Assembly (NCBI RefSeq): GCF_964355755.1
Contig: NC_092674.1
Coordinates: 687,001 to 751,000, forward strand
DNA from: Antedon mediterranea
Taxonomy: Eukaryota > Echinodermata > Crinoidea > Comatulida > Antedonidae
Direction: 5' to 3'
DNA length: 64,000 nt
This document shows positions 48,301 through 59,082 of the stretch, in pieces. A program made the position numbers and the translations under genes. Position 1 is the stretch's first letter. Each line of letters opens with the position of its first letter. A model generated the notes under the pieces. The model was not told where the DNA came from. It was given only the letters and a program-made list of their open reading frames with translations, and searched no databases.

Positions 48301-49066
48301 GGCCCTGTTTCTGCTGCCAACTAAATACCGTATATTATACGGTATATTTTTGGCAGCAGAAACTGCGCTCATAAAAAATATACCGTATTTTGTATACCGT
48401 ATTTTCCTCACAAAATTTGTGGATAAAATACGGTATTTACAAATTTATACCGTATTTTTTGTACCCGTTTCTGCTGCCAATAAAAAATACCGTATTTTTT
48501 TTTACATGACAAAAGGTCACCATTCGTGTTTTTATTTTCTGTCAGCTGCTTTATACACGTGTATAGATATATTCAGCGAAGACGTCACAGTTTTACTAAA
48601 TAAATGTGTGTGGGGAAGCTAAAATGTCTGGCCAACTAAAAGGTAATAAAAGAGACAACCACATTTATAAAGACATTTATAAAAAAATAAAGCAGGAGTA
48701 TGGAATAGACTTGTCTCCAAAGCAAGTAAACTACTCAAAGCTGAAGAGCCTGCGAAAGCAGTACAACATTGCAAAATACAATAACTCGGGGAGGGAACGA
48801 ATTAATTGTCCCCATTACGATGCTTTCTGTGCTCTCACAACATCTCTATCACTAGGGCTAGGCTGTTGAAAGTGAGACGTAAAACTTCCTTTATTGCGAC
48901 TTTTAATTATCGATCAAATAAATGAATGGCATTTGGGGTAAAAAAGATGAAATTTAACACGACCACCCAAGAAGTATTGTTAGCAGAAACGGGGTACTAA
49001 AAAATACGGTATAAAAAATACCGTATATTATACCGTATTTTGAGCAGTTGCAGCAGAAACAGGCCC
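48301..49066 (+). mobile_element. PIF/Harbinger-like element carrying a SANT/Myb-like ORF
   Basis: The ends are GGCCCTGTTTCTGCTGC and GCAGCAGAAACAGGCCC, flanked on both sides by TTA (48298-48300, 49067-49069). A 3-bp TTA duplication and such termini fit the PIF/Harbinger superfamily. There is no DDE transposase in the 766 bp, only the small ORF at 48624-48869. Both subterminal regions carry many ACCGTAT words, several as palindromes (ATACCGTATATTATACGGTAT-like). Confidence 0.75.
48624..48869 (+). CDS. Small SANT/Myb-like DNA-binding-type ORF inside the Harbinger-like element
   Basis: The 81-residue frame begins MSGQLKGNKRDNHIYKDI and continues KIKQEYGIDLSPKQVNYSKLKSL and NIAKYNNSGR, ending with INCPHYDAF. 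The pattern (variant I/Y-K-x-I, then a helix with QV-x-x-K-x-K-x-L-x-x-x-Y) resembles the Myb/SANT-like trihelix domain of Harbinger accessory proteins. The protein appears truncated after the third helix. A start at 48606 in the same frame is possible. Whether it is expressed cannot be told. Confidence 0.5.
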   Translation: MSGQLKGNKRDNHIYKDIYKKIKQEYGIDLSPKQVNYSKLKSLRKQYNIAKYNNSGRERINCPHYDAFCALTTSLSLGLGC

Positions 49067-49789
49067 TTACAGAATACGTCGTTGACAGTCAAAGCCCATG
49101 CTACAAACGGATCCCAGCTCTATATAAAAATATAGGACAATAATCGACTCAACTCGCTTGTTTCGTTTACGTCCTTGCGTTGTAAACACGTAACGCAGCG
49201 ACGTATATTTCTATCCTGTTTATTGGACAAATAGACAAACCAAAATACAGTGTTTGGCAAATATTCCATAATTATTTATTTCAAATAAATAAGGAGTACA
49301 ATAAGACTAAATTTGGAAGGCATAACAATTTTAGTCTCCTCTCTGAGAATGCAGTAAAAAAAAAACTTAAGTGTAAAGTACAAAGAATTGAGTTTTTATT
49401 TTAATTTAATTCTGAAATATGTAAATCGTTTGAGTTTCTTAAAGTCATGGAATATATCGAACACAAAATGGAAAAAAACATCTTTGTTTAGCCTTGCAAT
49501 TAATTCACAAGGCCACATTACCACATGTTTTTCTTTACGTTTACAATTACAACAAAATGTACACACGACGTCATTAATACAGATATCAATATCAAAGAAA
49601 AAGTTCATTTCGCCTTTTCCTTAAGCAAAAATTGTTTCACAAAGATTAGTTAATTTTCGAGGTTATTTGTCCTCAGCACTAAAATCTAATTTATATCCAA
49701 TTAACATTTAAATACAAGTGATAGATCTCAAACTCTCGCTCTATACTACAAAGTCTTTTATATATAATTTGTAACTTAACTACAACGGC

Positions 49790-49830
49790 GTGGTTGCAGG
49801 GGGATTCACCCCCTGCGCCACTTGGAGTGG
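49790..49830 (-). other. Paired stable hairpins in the probable eIF4A 3' UTR
   Basis: GCAGGGGG (49796-49803) and CCCCCTGC (49809-49816) form an 8-bp perfect stem with a 5-nt loop. It is followed directly by CCACTTGGAGTGG, a second small hairpin. They lie about 230 bp past the eIF4A stop on the minus strand. The rest of 49070-50052 shows no gene. Confidence 0.45.
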
Positions 49831-50052
49831 CTTCTTTAAGAAACCGAAGTTCCTTTTCTCAACGAGATATGTCCAGTAGATAATACTTCATCCACAATGG
49901 ATTTTATACCAATATATGGTTCAATTAAAAGATCACAGAGCGGCCATCAATATTTCTTGTGTATATATAGCAGCGGTATAGCAAAATCCTCGTAAACGTT
50001 TTTTATCTCCTAGACAAATATCAGATAGCGAGCCACACGTGTTCTCGTAATT

Positions 50053-53000
50053 CTAAATCAGATCGGCGACGTTCATTGGCATCTCATCTACGACTGTACT
50101 GTAGAATTGCTCAATGTCGTGCATCATACGTTTATGTTCTTCAGTAACAAAATTTATAGCCACGCCCTTACGGCCAAATCGACCACCACGTCCGATTCTG
50201 AAAAGAATTCAATTGAAGGGTTATAGATATATTTCGGAAAGCAATATAAAATATCAACTAATCCAGAAACAAGTGCAATGTGGTTACAGTGACCAAAGTC
50301 AAGTACTGGTACGTATACTAGTATATATGATCATTAAAAGAGAGTCTTCAATTTTTGACCGATAGTAGTAACAAGCTAGGTCAATTGAGGCATCGTCTAG
50401 AAACAAGCTAGGTTAATTGATGTGTTGTCTAGACCTAGGAACAACCAAAAATGGTGTCCAGCAAGGAATCGCATCCCATATGTGAACAATGAATTGAATT
50501 TAAGTAGGTTGTCGCTTAGAAAAAGCTATCCAATGTAAATGATAAGTATTAGTAACCATCGACATACCTATGAATATAACTTTCCCGGTTTGTTGGGATA
50601 TCATAATTTATAACAAGGGACACTTGTTGAACGTCAATACCACGCGCAAGCAGATCGGTGGTAATGAGTACTCGGCTGGAGCCGGAGCGGAATTCCTTCA
50701 TGATCACATCACGCTCTTTCTGATCCATATCACCATGCTGTAAAACAAAATTAATATCAACAATAAACGTTGTGTATAATGTACTATCGTGACAGCCAGT
50801 TTCTCTCTCTCTGCATACCAGTATCCGTCTGTAGTATCTGGCCTTCCTTGTTATGGAGGAATATAGTCATACAAGTTCAGGTATAATACACAAAATACAT
50901 AACATTAAAATGTCCATTGCATGGTTTGACTCCTCAGTGACAGCTGCGTAACAGCTCTGAGAAAGCGCAGGAATATGCAATAGCTCGTCCACAGCAATGC
51001 AAAGCATCCGGGACAGAGTTAATTTCCAACGTAGTGTATGGGAATGTACCTCATTGCTGTTAAGCTGAGCTCCCTTGAACCACAGAGACAGAGCCATGTG
51101 AAGGCCAGTTCACTGGATGTCAACGTTGGGCTACTTTTAAATATTTACTTAGAATCCTTACCATCATAGACACGGTGAAGTCTCTGCTTTTCATTTTGCC
51201 AGCCAACCAATCAACTTTCCTTCTCGTGTTACAAAATATAACAGCTTGAGTAATAGTTAGCGTCTCGTACAGATCACATAGCGTATCCAATTTCCACTCC
51301 TAAAAAAGAAAATAATTTGTCATCGTGCGTAAATACAAATTATTTTTACAACTGTTAAATATTATCTGTACTTTTCTATTGTTTTAAACATTGTTTATAT
51401 AATTGAAACTGCAGTGTATTAAAGATTTTCTGATTTTAATTTTTACATGAATGATAAAATAAAAGATGGATTGAATTGAATTGATAAATATATCTTTAAA
51501 AATCAACCAGAAATTTAAGATTATTCTTTAATTTGTTATCTTGCGTGAAAATACTAACCTCTCTTTCAACGCTAACATAAAATTGTTTAATTCCTTCTAG
51601 AGTTAACTCCTCTTTCTTCACCAAGATCCTGATTGGATCACGCATAAACTTAGTTGTTACTTCTAGAACTTCAGCAGGCATTGTTGCAGATAGCAATACG
51701 ACCTGTAAATCTTTATTTGGCAGTAGTTTGAAGACGTCATAAATCTGGTCTTTGAAGCCGCGAGACAACATTTCATCGGCCTCGTCCAAGACAAACATCT
51801 TAATTTTTCTTGGATCTTTATTTCACAAGAATAAATAACAAAATTGGTTATAAAACGATTCTTATTCAATACAGAAATGGATGCAGGTAATGTTGTTTAT
51901 TGCTGGTCTCCTTGTCATAGCTGCACAACAGCTCTTCAGAGAGCACAGGAATATACAACAGCTCATAAACAGAAAAGGCCAAATCACACAGACAAGCGGC
52001 ATCAGTAATAAAAATATAGAATCAATGCTATTTCTTATGACCATTACACACATTACGGAGCGGATGGGCGGCTCTTGCTCAAGATATTAACATATTCTAC
52101 GTTGGACAAGCTACGCGGTTTTCCGTTACCGCTCGTCTGCGTAAATAGGCCTTACCGCAAAGTTTTGCTAATACTGCAAAAATTTAAATGTATAAACAAA
52201 TAAAAGTGTCCATTGCATGGTTTGACTCCTCAGTGACAGCTGCGTAACAGCTCTGAGAAAGCGCAGGAATATGCAATAGCTTGTCCACAGCAATGCAAAG
52301 CATCCGGGACAGAGTTAATTTCCAACGTAGTGTATGGGAATGTACCTCATTGCCGTTAAGCTGAGCTCCCTTGAACCACAAAGACAGAGCCATGTGAAGG
52401 CCAGTTCACTGGATGTCAACGTTGCAACATGTTTGAGTGCCACACATTTGCTAAATCGTATGCTAACTCTTTTAAACTACTCTCTTACCTAGGGCCCTCC
52501 TAGAAATCATATCGTTGACTCTTCCTGGGGTGCCTACAACTACGTGGACACCAGCCTTACATCTAGCAGAGTCATCAGCTACACTGGTTCCACCAATACA
52601 GGCATGACACTTGGCCTTCATGTAATCGCCCAATGCAATGATTACCTTTTGAATCTACACACAATAAAAAGCATAGTCAAAATTGAATACATCAAGTGAA
52701 TAATTTGATAATTGGAAGATCTGTACATTGTATGTCATTTTGACTATCGCATGGTTTGACTCCTCAGTGACAGCTGCGCAACAGCTCTGAGAAAGCGCAG
52801 GAATATGCAATAGCTCATCCACAGCAATGCAAAGCATCCGGGACAGAGTTAATTTCCAACGTAGTGTATGGGAATGTACCTCATTGCTGTTAAGCTGAGC
52901 TCCCTTGAACCACAGAGACAGAGCCATGTGAAGGCCAGTTCACTGGATGCCAACGTTGGGATACAATCAAGGTTTCTAACTGTGTGATGTAGTAACAATT

Positions 53001-56000
53001 CAGCCTACGTACCTGTTGGGCCAACTCTCTGGTTGGAGCAAGGACCAAAGCCTGGCACTGCATGAGAGTGATATCAATTTGTTGAAGGATTGAGATTGCA
53101 AATGTGGCTGTCTTTCCTGTGCCAGATTGAGCTTGGGCAATCACATCAAATCCTAATGAATCAAAAATATTCATTCTGATAATAAGTGGAAACAAGTTTG
53201 ACCATTGTTTTTTATTGTTATATTGTTTGGAATTTGAATAAAGAAATAAAATGATTCGACAAGACTAGTTAAATCTTAAATTTTAGATCAAATATCAAAG
53301 ATTGTGGTTGTGTGGATTGAGATAAATACCACTTGATTCTAGTAACACCTCACCCATTAAACACAACCGGTTTACTTTCCTTCTTCTTGACGTCCCTGAT
53401 TTCATTGTTACAGAGTAACTCATGCAAGGTGCTTTTTGAAGAAGTTAACATTTCATATATTGATTTACAAGAATACAGCCGCAGCTGTGCTTACCTTTGC
53501 AGCATGGCATAATAGCTCTTTGCTGGATGGCAGATGGCCTTTCAAAGCCATAAGCATAAATGCCTCTAAGGAGGTCTTCTGTTAAACCCATATCATCGAA
53601 GTGTTCTATTATCTCATCCCAATTACACTATAAAATATAAACCAATCAAATTAAGAGGAATAGGTGATTTTTTTATTAAAGATAATAGGTAGAATACAAA
53701 TATCAAAGATTGTGGTTGTGTGGATTGAGATAAATACCACTTGTTTCTAGTAACACCTCACCCATTAAACACAACCGGTTTACTTTCCTTCTTCTTGACG
53801 TCCCTGATTTCACTGTTACAAAGTAACTCATGCAGGGTGCTTTTTGAAGAAGTTACAAAGAATAATTTTTAGTTTAAGGCACAATGAGCAACTGGCATTT
53901 AATCAAGTTTTCCAATTTGTAACTGGTCTAAAGGAAAATCAATAAATTGTTCCTCCAATATATTCACTGGAATCTTACCTTGCTAAATACTGTTAATTAA
54001 TGAACAACTATTAAAAAGGATTATAGAATTCATTGTCTCAGCCAAGATTAATAACATGAAGTAAAGAATTATTCTTTATTACTAGGGATAACGATGCAAA
54101 ATTAAAATTTGTTATTTTTCAACCAATTTAAACATTATATGTTAGTATTTTGTTTCAATATTCCAATAAAAGAATTACGAAAATCTGACTTGTAGTTTTC
54201 GAAATATAAGGTCTAAAACATCTCCGAAAATGATCGTTTTTGGCCACGAACGTTGTAAACAAATTGCGCCCTCAGTCGACAATTGTATGAACCACACCGT
54301 TTTTTGATAAAATAATTACAAATAATTACATTTTATAGTAATTTATTTTGTATATCAACATTGGAAATATCAATAAAATATGTTATTAAATGTTTACAAA
54401 ATATATAAAGTTGTTTATTTAACGGAATTCGTACAAATTCATTGCTCTAAATTTGTGTAGTAACATCAGTACAGACAGACCATGTGACTTCGCGGTACAC
54501 GCGAGAGAAAACATTCCGCTGTGGGTGATTCGCGTCCACCAATCAAATAGCCAGGATCCAAAATCATTCAACCGTGAGCTCTGCCGATCGCTGGAAATCT
54601 CAGCTTTGATTGGCTTACGATGACATCATATCACAAAATGGTGGTTTTGTAGTTGAGCCTCACGTAATTTTCACAATTTTATTTAAAAAATGAAATAAAT
54701 GGACCTGCTTTATGGTATGTGTGATTTTTCTCTAAAATATTTAAATAATAAAGGCTTCATATAGAGAAAAAACCGTTTTTTTGGCACTTATAATAAATAT
54801 TTCTCAGAGAAAAAAGCACATGGCATGTAGAACTATATTATCTTGGTGTAGGAAGACAAACAAATCCCAGGTCATGAGAGGCTCAACTACAAAAACAAGG
54901 TTGAATAGGTTAGGTCACTGGACCGTCGAAGGTTTTTGAGTAAACAATTTACCGCGTATGGTCATACGCGCCAGACAGTACGATATTTTACAGGGCATCA
55001 CGTATGCAAAACCCAGGAGAGCAACAAATCGCTCTCCTCAAATCACCGAGGAGAGCAATTCGCTCTCCTTGCAAAAATTTTAAATCGCTCTCCTCAAATA
55101 TTTATGTTGAAGTTGAAGGATGGTCGCCCTTATTAAAAATGGCTGGCCCTTATTAATTTTTTGTACACATTTTTTTGCCCGACAGGGGATAACCCCCCCC
55201 CCCCCCCCCGGGCACAACAAATGTATACTGTACCTCTCCCCTAAAATCCCCCACACCCACCTTTACACACAATATTTTCCGTGGGGATCGTATTATTCTA
55301 CAGTACAAAAAACTCAAGCCAATTTTTTTTTTATGGCCTGGGTAGATTGGGTTTCAGGAGCCTGGAGAATCCTGTCCTGGCCAACTATATGCCTTTCTTT
55401 AGCCTACCTTTTCTAGCCTAGCTTGTTGGCCTAGAAATCAGACAGAAAACCTGAAAAGTATTTACCTGCAATTCATAAATTATACAATTCTAACATGCAA
55501 CAGCCATTAAAATATTGATAATAAGTTACAAAGTGTCATTTTAAAATAATTAAGAAAGATATTTGATCGTGTTTACATGTGTCACACATGGGCGCACGCA
55601 CAATAGGGGAGGGCTGAGAGAGCTTCTAGAAGATGCTGACGTCACACATCAGCACGTGTTTTGAGGAGGATTTGAGTGACCAAAATTGGTTAGAACTTTT
55701 GAAGAAATAATCCATCTTCAAAATGACATAATTAAAGCAACCAGCAGCTAAGCTTTTTTAAATAATAAACATTATATTTAGGCCTCCTATATTAATGTTT
55801 CCTTTTAAAATTAAATATATTTTATTAACTCGTTCCATAAAAACATAAAGGGAAAAATTATTGGTTGGGACATGATCTTCCTGTAAAGGAGGTGTTTCTA
55901 TGACACCGTACTGGTTGCACTATGAGGCGATGAAGTAAACTCGCCCTTGAATGCGCGCAGGCAGGGGAATCCCCTTTGTTGGTACCTCGCACTGTGAGAT

Positions 56001-59000
56001 GGAGCGCGATGAATTGCTCTCCTTTTCGAAAGTTGTTGATTGCGATCGCGCTCGCGATCCTTAAAAACGAGGGACTGCCATTAGGCTTGTAGCTTTATAA
56101 CTTAGCTTATAGGCCTAGGCCTAGATTGGTTTTAACTTTTAAAAATCCACGTGTTTTTAGGCCTCTTGACAGAAAAATCAACACTGTCAAAATCTAGGCT
56201 CTATTTTGAAAATTAAGGAGCGCGATAAATTGCTCTCCTCAAAGCCTGTTGAGGAGCGCGGAGGAGCGCGGTCGCGCAGGCGCTCCTTATAAATGATGCC
56301 CTGATTTTAACCACATTTTTTACATGTTTGGTTGAATATAATGACGATAAAAAATAGTTGATCTTATGGAATGATATGTAAATAAATAAATACTCAAAAG
56401 AATTATGTTTACAGTTCAATTATTTTCAGAATAATATTACATAAAAATGTGTTTACCAATGGACAAATAATCGCGTCAATGACATAGCGCGCATGGTAAC
56501 GTACGCGGAGTTGAATCGTGGCAGTAACAATGGAGTCAACTCTCGGTAACCCTATTATTACTCCATGATAATGATAATTAAATATTCATTGATAATTACC
56601 TCAATGACACCAGGATCCATGCCTGGTGGGTCAGAGCCTCCATCCTGCTCTCTGTCTCTCTCTCTTTCTTTATCATTTGGACCATTGTCCTGGGTTTGAC
56701 TATAATAAACGACAAATAAATCAAGATTTAAAAAGGAGGGCTAATTCAAGTCAGCTGTACTTCTGTAGGACAGATGTTGGGTTGGAGCTGTTACACAACA
56801 AAGTTGAATAAATAAAATTGTATAACCAATGACTGCGTTTTCACAAAACGGAAGACATCTTTGATTGATGACCAACAATGTTGTGCAGGGAAGTGAAACC
56901 AACAGAAATATCTCTAGCGTTTTCAGGCCACCATGTGCATTAAAAATTTACCGTAAGGCCAAATAAAAAAATATACTTGTTAAGCGTCACACCTTCATAA
57001 ATTTTCAGGGGCGGGGGGACGGTTTTTTTTTTTTTTTTTTACTTTTTATAGAGGTATATTTTTGCGCGGTGGACGTTTTGCCCCACTTTTTTAGGACGAA
57101 ACGTCAAACTTTTAAAATGCGAAACAGAACAAAATTGACTATGTATGAAATATTATTGCTTATGACAAAATTGAGTTTTGTATTGTTTATATCCAGACGT
57201 AATTAAAACATTAAATTTAATTGCCACCAAGCGAAATTGTAGGCCTTAGGCTAACTAATCCGTCCAAGGTGCTACCCCAACCTCACTCATCGGCCATCCG
57301 CCGTCTCTCGCTCGACTCATCTATCCAGGAAATTCCCTATCGCGAGAAGCATGATTTGGTCTCAATAATACTAAATAGTGGGCTGATTTATAGTTTGAAA
57401 ACAGCTTACGGCATTTCTTAAGTGAATTTTTATTCAACGTATTCATTCTTCTTTGATGAATCCTTTGCCAATTGCTGTGTAAATCAGTATTTAAAGTTGT
57501 GATGCAAAAAGTGTATGGAAACCCATCGCCCAACAGGACCTCGTGGTGTGCCGATCTCGAGCGCGAGATCATCGTAAACAAAATTGGTAGAGTCCATTAT
57601 GTATGGGGTGTTTCCTATTTACGAACCTATAAAAAAACGCGCTTCGACCACTGTGTAGGCAAAATATTTATTTCGTTAAATCCCTAAATTGATAATCGCG
57701 TATTCTGTAATCACGTGACTGATGATGTAATCCTCAGCGACGTACTAAATGCACATGATTTAATGTGTTGGGGAAAAAGCTTGCTGTTTACCACATTACA
57801 TGATTCACGGTGCTATTCGCGTTTCCTTTACGTAAATCGGCGGCGTGTAAATGAAACAATTGTTTTCACCAATTTGCCGTTGTCGACATAGAGCGATCGG
57901 CGGCTAGCGTTGTCTAAGCTAAAAAGTATGTATTTTTTCAAAAATTACACTAGCCTAACAAACATTTGCTAGTTTTGAAATTTTCAAATAGCAATTATGA
58001 AGAATCTACTAGCAAAATGCTAGTTTGCTAGCGTGAATTTCGAGCCCTACTCTGGAGCTGGGTCGGGCCGCTGAACTTTCCGTTGTATATCGGTAAAAAA
58101 AAAATAAAAATAAAAAGAGAGGCGGCTGGATAATGAGGAGCGGGCGGTGACGCTTAACAAGTATGTTTTTTTATTTGGCCTAAAATTAAATGAATGAATA
58201 AAAAAAATTAGAAAATTGTTTTGATCGCAAAAAAGACTGTACTGTAAAGGCCCCTAAAGCATACTATAGGCACACTTTCCACATGTGATATTGGCACATT
58301 CGATTGGGACTATAACGTTATGAGCATTGATTGAGTTATTATTACTGAACCAACAGTCCTTCATCAACTTTAATTTACGTTAACTATTTAAATGAAAAAG
58401 TATAAACATTTTCTGTTGAGAAAAAAAATGTTACAATTTACGATTCCAACAATTGTTAAGCACAACAAAGGTTTGTGAATAAATAAATAGGCCTACCTAT
58501 GCCAATTAATTATTATTCCTTTTATTTTTCAAGATTATATATTGAGCCTACCATTTAGGCCAATTCCAGTGTGAGTATTATTAATTTAACTTTGAACGGA
58601 CAACAGAAATCAAAGAATGAAGAACCAAGAAATTTGAATTGCAAAATGGCTGCCATGCAATAAAATTTATTGAACACGTTTATACACGAAATAATAATTA
58701 AAATAATAGCCTATATAGGCTTAAAACAGCAGTTTCATATGAATTACAATATAAATTATTGTAAAATGTTAACAAATATTTACAATGGAGAATTTTTAGT
58801 TTTCTAAGAACTAAAACCGACCACATTTTTTATCGATTCCATCCTCACCACCGACACAAGCACGTGTGTGAAACGGTGAAAATGAATGAGAACTCAGGCA
58901 GGCAGACAGTACCGGTTCATATTGTACGGATTAAAAGACATTAAAAACAATATTTCTACATAAAAAATACTTAGACATGTTACTAAAACAATAAAGAAAC

Positions 59001-59082
59001 CAACATATCATTTAAAATAAAAAATAAAATATCTGTGAATGAAGAAATAGCAAAATTCTTACCCTCTATCATCGCTTGACAT
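50053..59082 (-). CDS. EIF4A: Eukaryotic initiation factor 4A (eIF4A1/2 type), snoRNA host
   Basis: This 422-residue DEAD-box RNA helicase is the eIF4F subunit that unwinds mRNA 5' UTRs. Exons (minus): 59063-59082, 56600-56699, 53495-53627, 53013-53152, 52489-52654, 51559-51815, 51162-51299, 50568-50737 and 50053-50197. Motifs are the Q motif [13 protein letters not shown], motif I AQSGTGKT (92-99), PTREL, TPGR, DEAD (197-200), SAT, ARGID and HRIGRGGR, ending [29 protein letters not shown] and [12 protein letters not shown] place it with eIF4A1/2, not eIF4A3. The N-terminus is longer than in human and charged ([14 protein letters not shown]). Introns 2, 3, 4, 5 and 7 carry H/ACA-type RNA sequences in sense orientation; introns 1 and 2 also carry transposons. 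Confidence 0.96.
50908..51130 (-). ncRNA. SNORA73: U17/snR30 (SNORA73) H/ACA snoRNA, copy A, eIF4A intron 7
   Basis: The RNA reads from about 51130 to 50908. It starts CCCAACGTTGACATCC and carries GGCTCTGTC, GGGAGCT, then the 3'-hairpin signature CATATTCCTGCG (m1 motif) and CAAACCATGCAA (m2 motif). It ends ATGGACA plus 3 nt (ACA box 50911-50913). U17/snR30 guides 18S rRNA maturation through m1/m2 pairing rather than pseudouridylation. Placement in an intron, on the sense strand, is the usual animal arrangement for snoRNA genes. The 76-codon open frame across it is spurious. Confidence 0.88.
51885..52106 (-). ncRNA. Diverged U17-like sequence, copy D, eIF4A intron 5
   Basis: On the minus strand it begins TCCAACGTAGAATATG, like the U17 5' end, and later has GAGCTGTTGTATATTCCTGTG (an m1 motif) and GAGCTGTTGTGCAGCT, aligning with copies A-C. 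The m2 motif AAACCAU is lost (GACCAGCAATAAACA instead) and the first half is much changed. It is probably a decayed copy. It shares an intron with the intact copy B. Confidence 0.6.
52204..52425 (-). ncRNA. SNORA73: U17/snR30 (SNORA73) H/ACA snoRNA, copy B, eIF4A intron 5
   Basis: It is almost identical to copy A over about 220 nt, with the same m1 (ATATTCCTG), m2 (AAACCAT) and ACA box (52207-52209). It differs at a few positions, such as GCAACGTTGAC at the 5' end and AACGGCAATGAGG. All consensus motifs are kept, so it is likely functional. Confidence 0.86.
52738..52960 (-). ncRNA. SNORA73: U17/snR30 (SNORA73) snoRNA, copy C with altered ACA box, eIF4A intron 4
   Basis: It is almost identical to copies A and B through m1 and m2 (ATATTCCTG, AAACCAT). 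After m2 it reads GCGATAGTCA where A and B have GCAATGGACA, so the ACA box position holds UCA. The next ACA lies about 8 nt further on. The copy may be inactive or use a variant box. Confidence 0.75.
53300..53446 (-). ncRNA. H/ACA box snoRNA (unidentified), copy 1, eIF4A intron 3
   Basis: The 147-nt RNA has the canonical two-hairpin layout. The 5' hairpin is closed by CUUCUUC/AAGAAG with an apical GUUAC-UCU-GUAAC. The hinge holds an H box AAAGUA (ANANNA). The 3' hairpin is closed by GGUUGUGU/ACACAACC. It ends ACA plus AUC, exactly three nucleotides after the ACA box. The target and vertebrate counterpart are not identified; EIF4A genes of vertebrates also host H/ACA RNAs. Confidence 0.8.
53708..53854 (-). 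ncRNA. H/ACA box snoRNA (unidentified), copy 2, eIF4A intron 2
   Basis: It is a near-identical duplicate of the RNA in intron 3. The H box (AAAGUA), both closing stems and the terminal ACAAUC are unchanged; the few differences fall in loops and internal regions. It sits on the other side of exon 3. Confidence 0.8.
54991..56303. mobile_element. hAT-like inverted-repeat element in eIF4A intron 2
   Basis: The ends are CAGGGCATCA and TGATGCCCTG, flanked on both sides by ATTTTA. CAGGG...CCCTG ends resemble hAT elements, though the visible duplication is 6 bp rather than 8. Subterminal regions carry repeated GGAGAGC/GCTCTCC and GGAGCGC words around GCGATT. A poly(C) run lies at 55189-55210. No transposase is recognised. 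Confidence 0.6.
56954..58182. mobile_element. 1.2-kb inverted-repeat DNA transposon in eIF4A intron 1
   Basis: A 36-bp terminal block beginning AGGCCAAATAAAAAAATATA and continuing CTTGTTAAGCGTCAC is repeated inverted at 58147-58181 with about one mismatch. The interior has short frames on both strands without recognisable domains, so it is non-autonomous or decayed. The superfamily is not assigned. Confidence 0.65.

Noticed and set aside
50867-51097. Open frame on the minus strand ([13 protein letters not shown]...), repeated at 52184-52393 and 52655-52927
   Set aside because: It overlaps the U17/snR30 RNA copies. The conservation between copies follows RNA motifs, not codons, and no splice or start context supports a protein.
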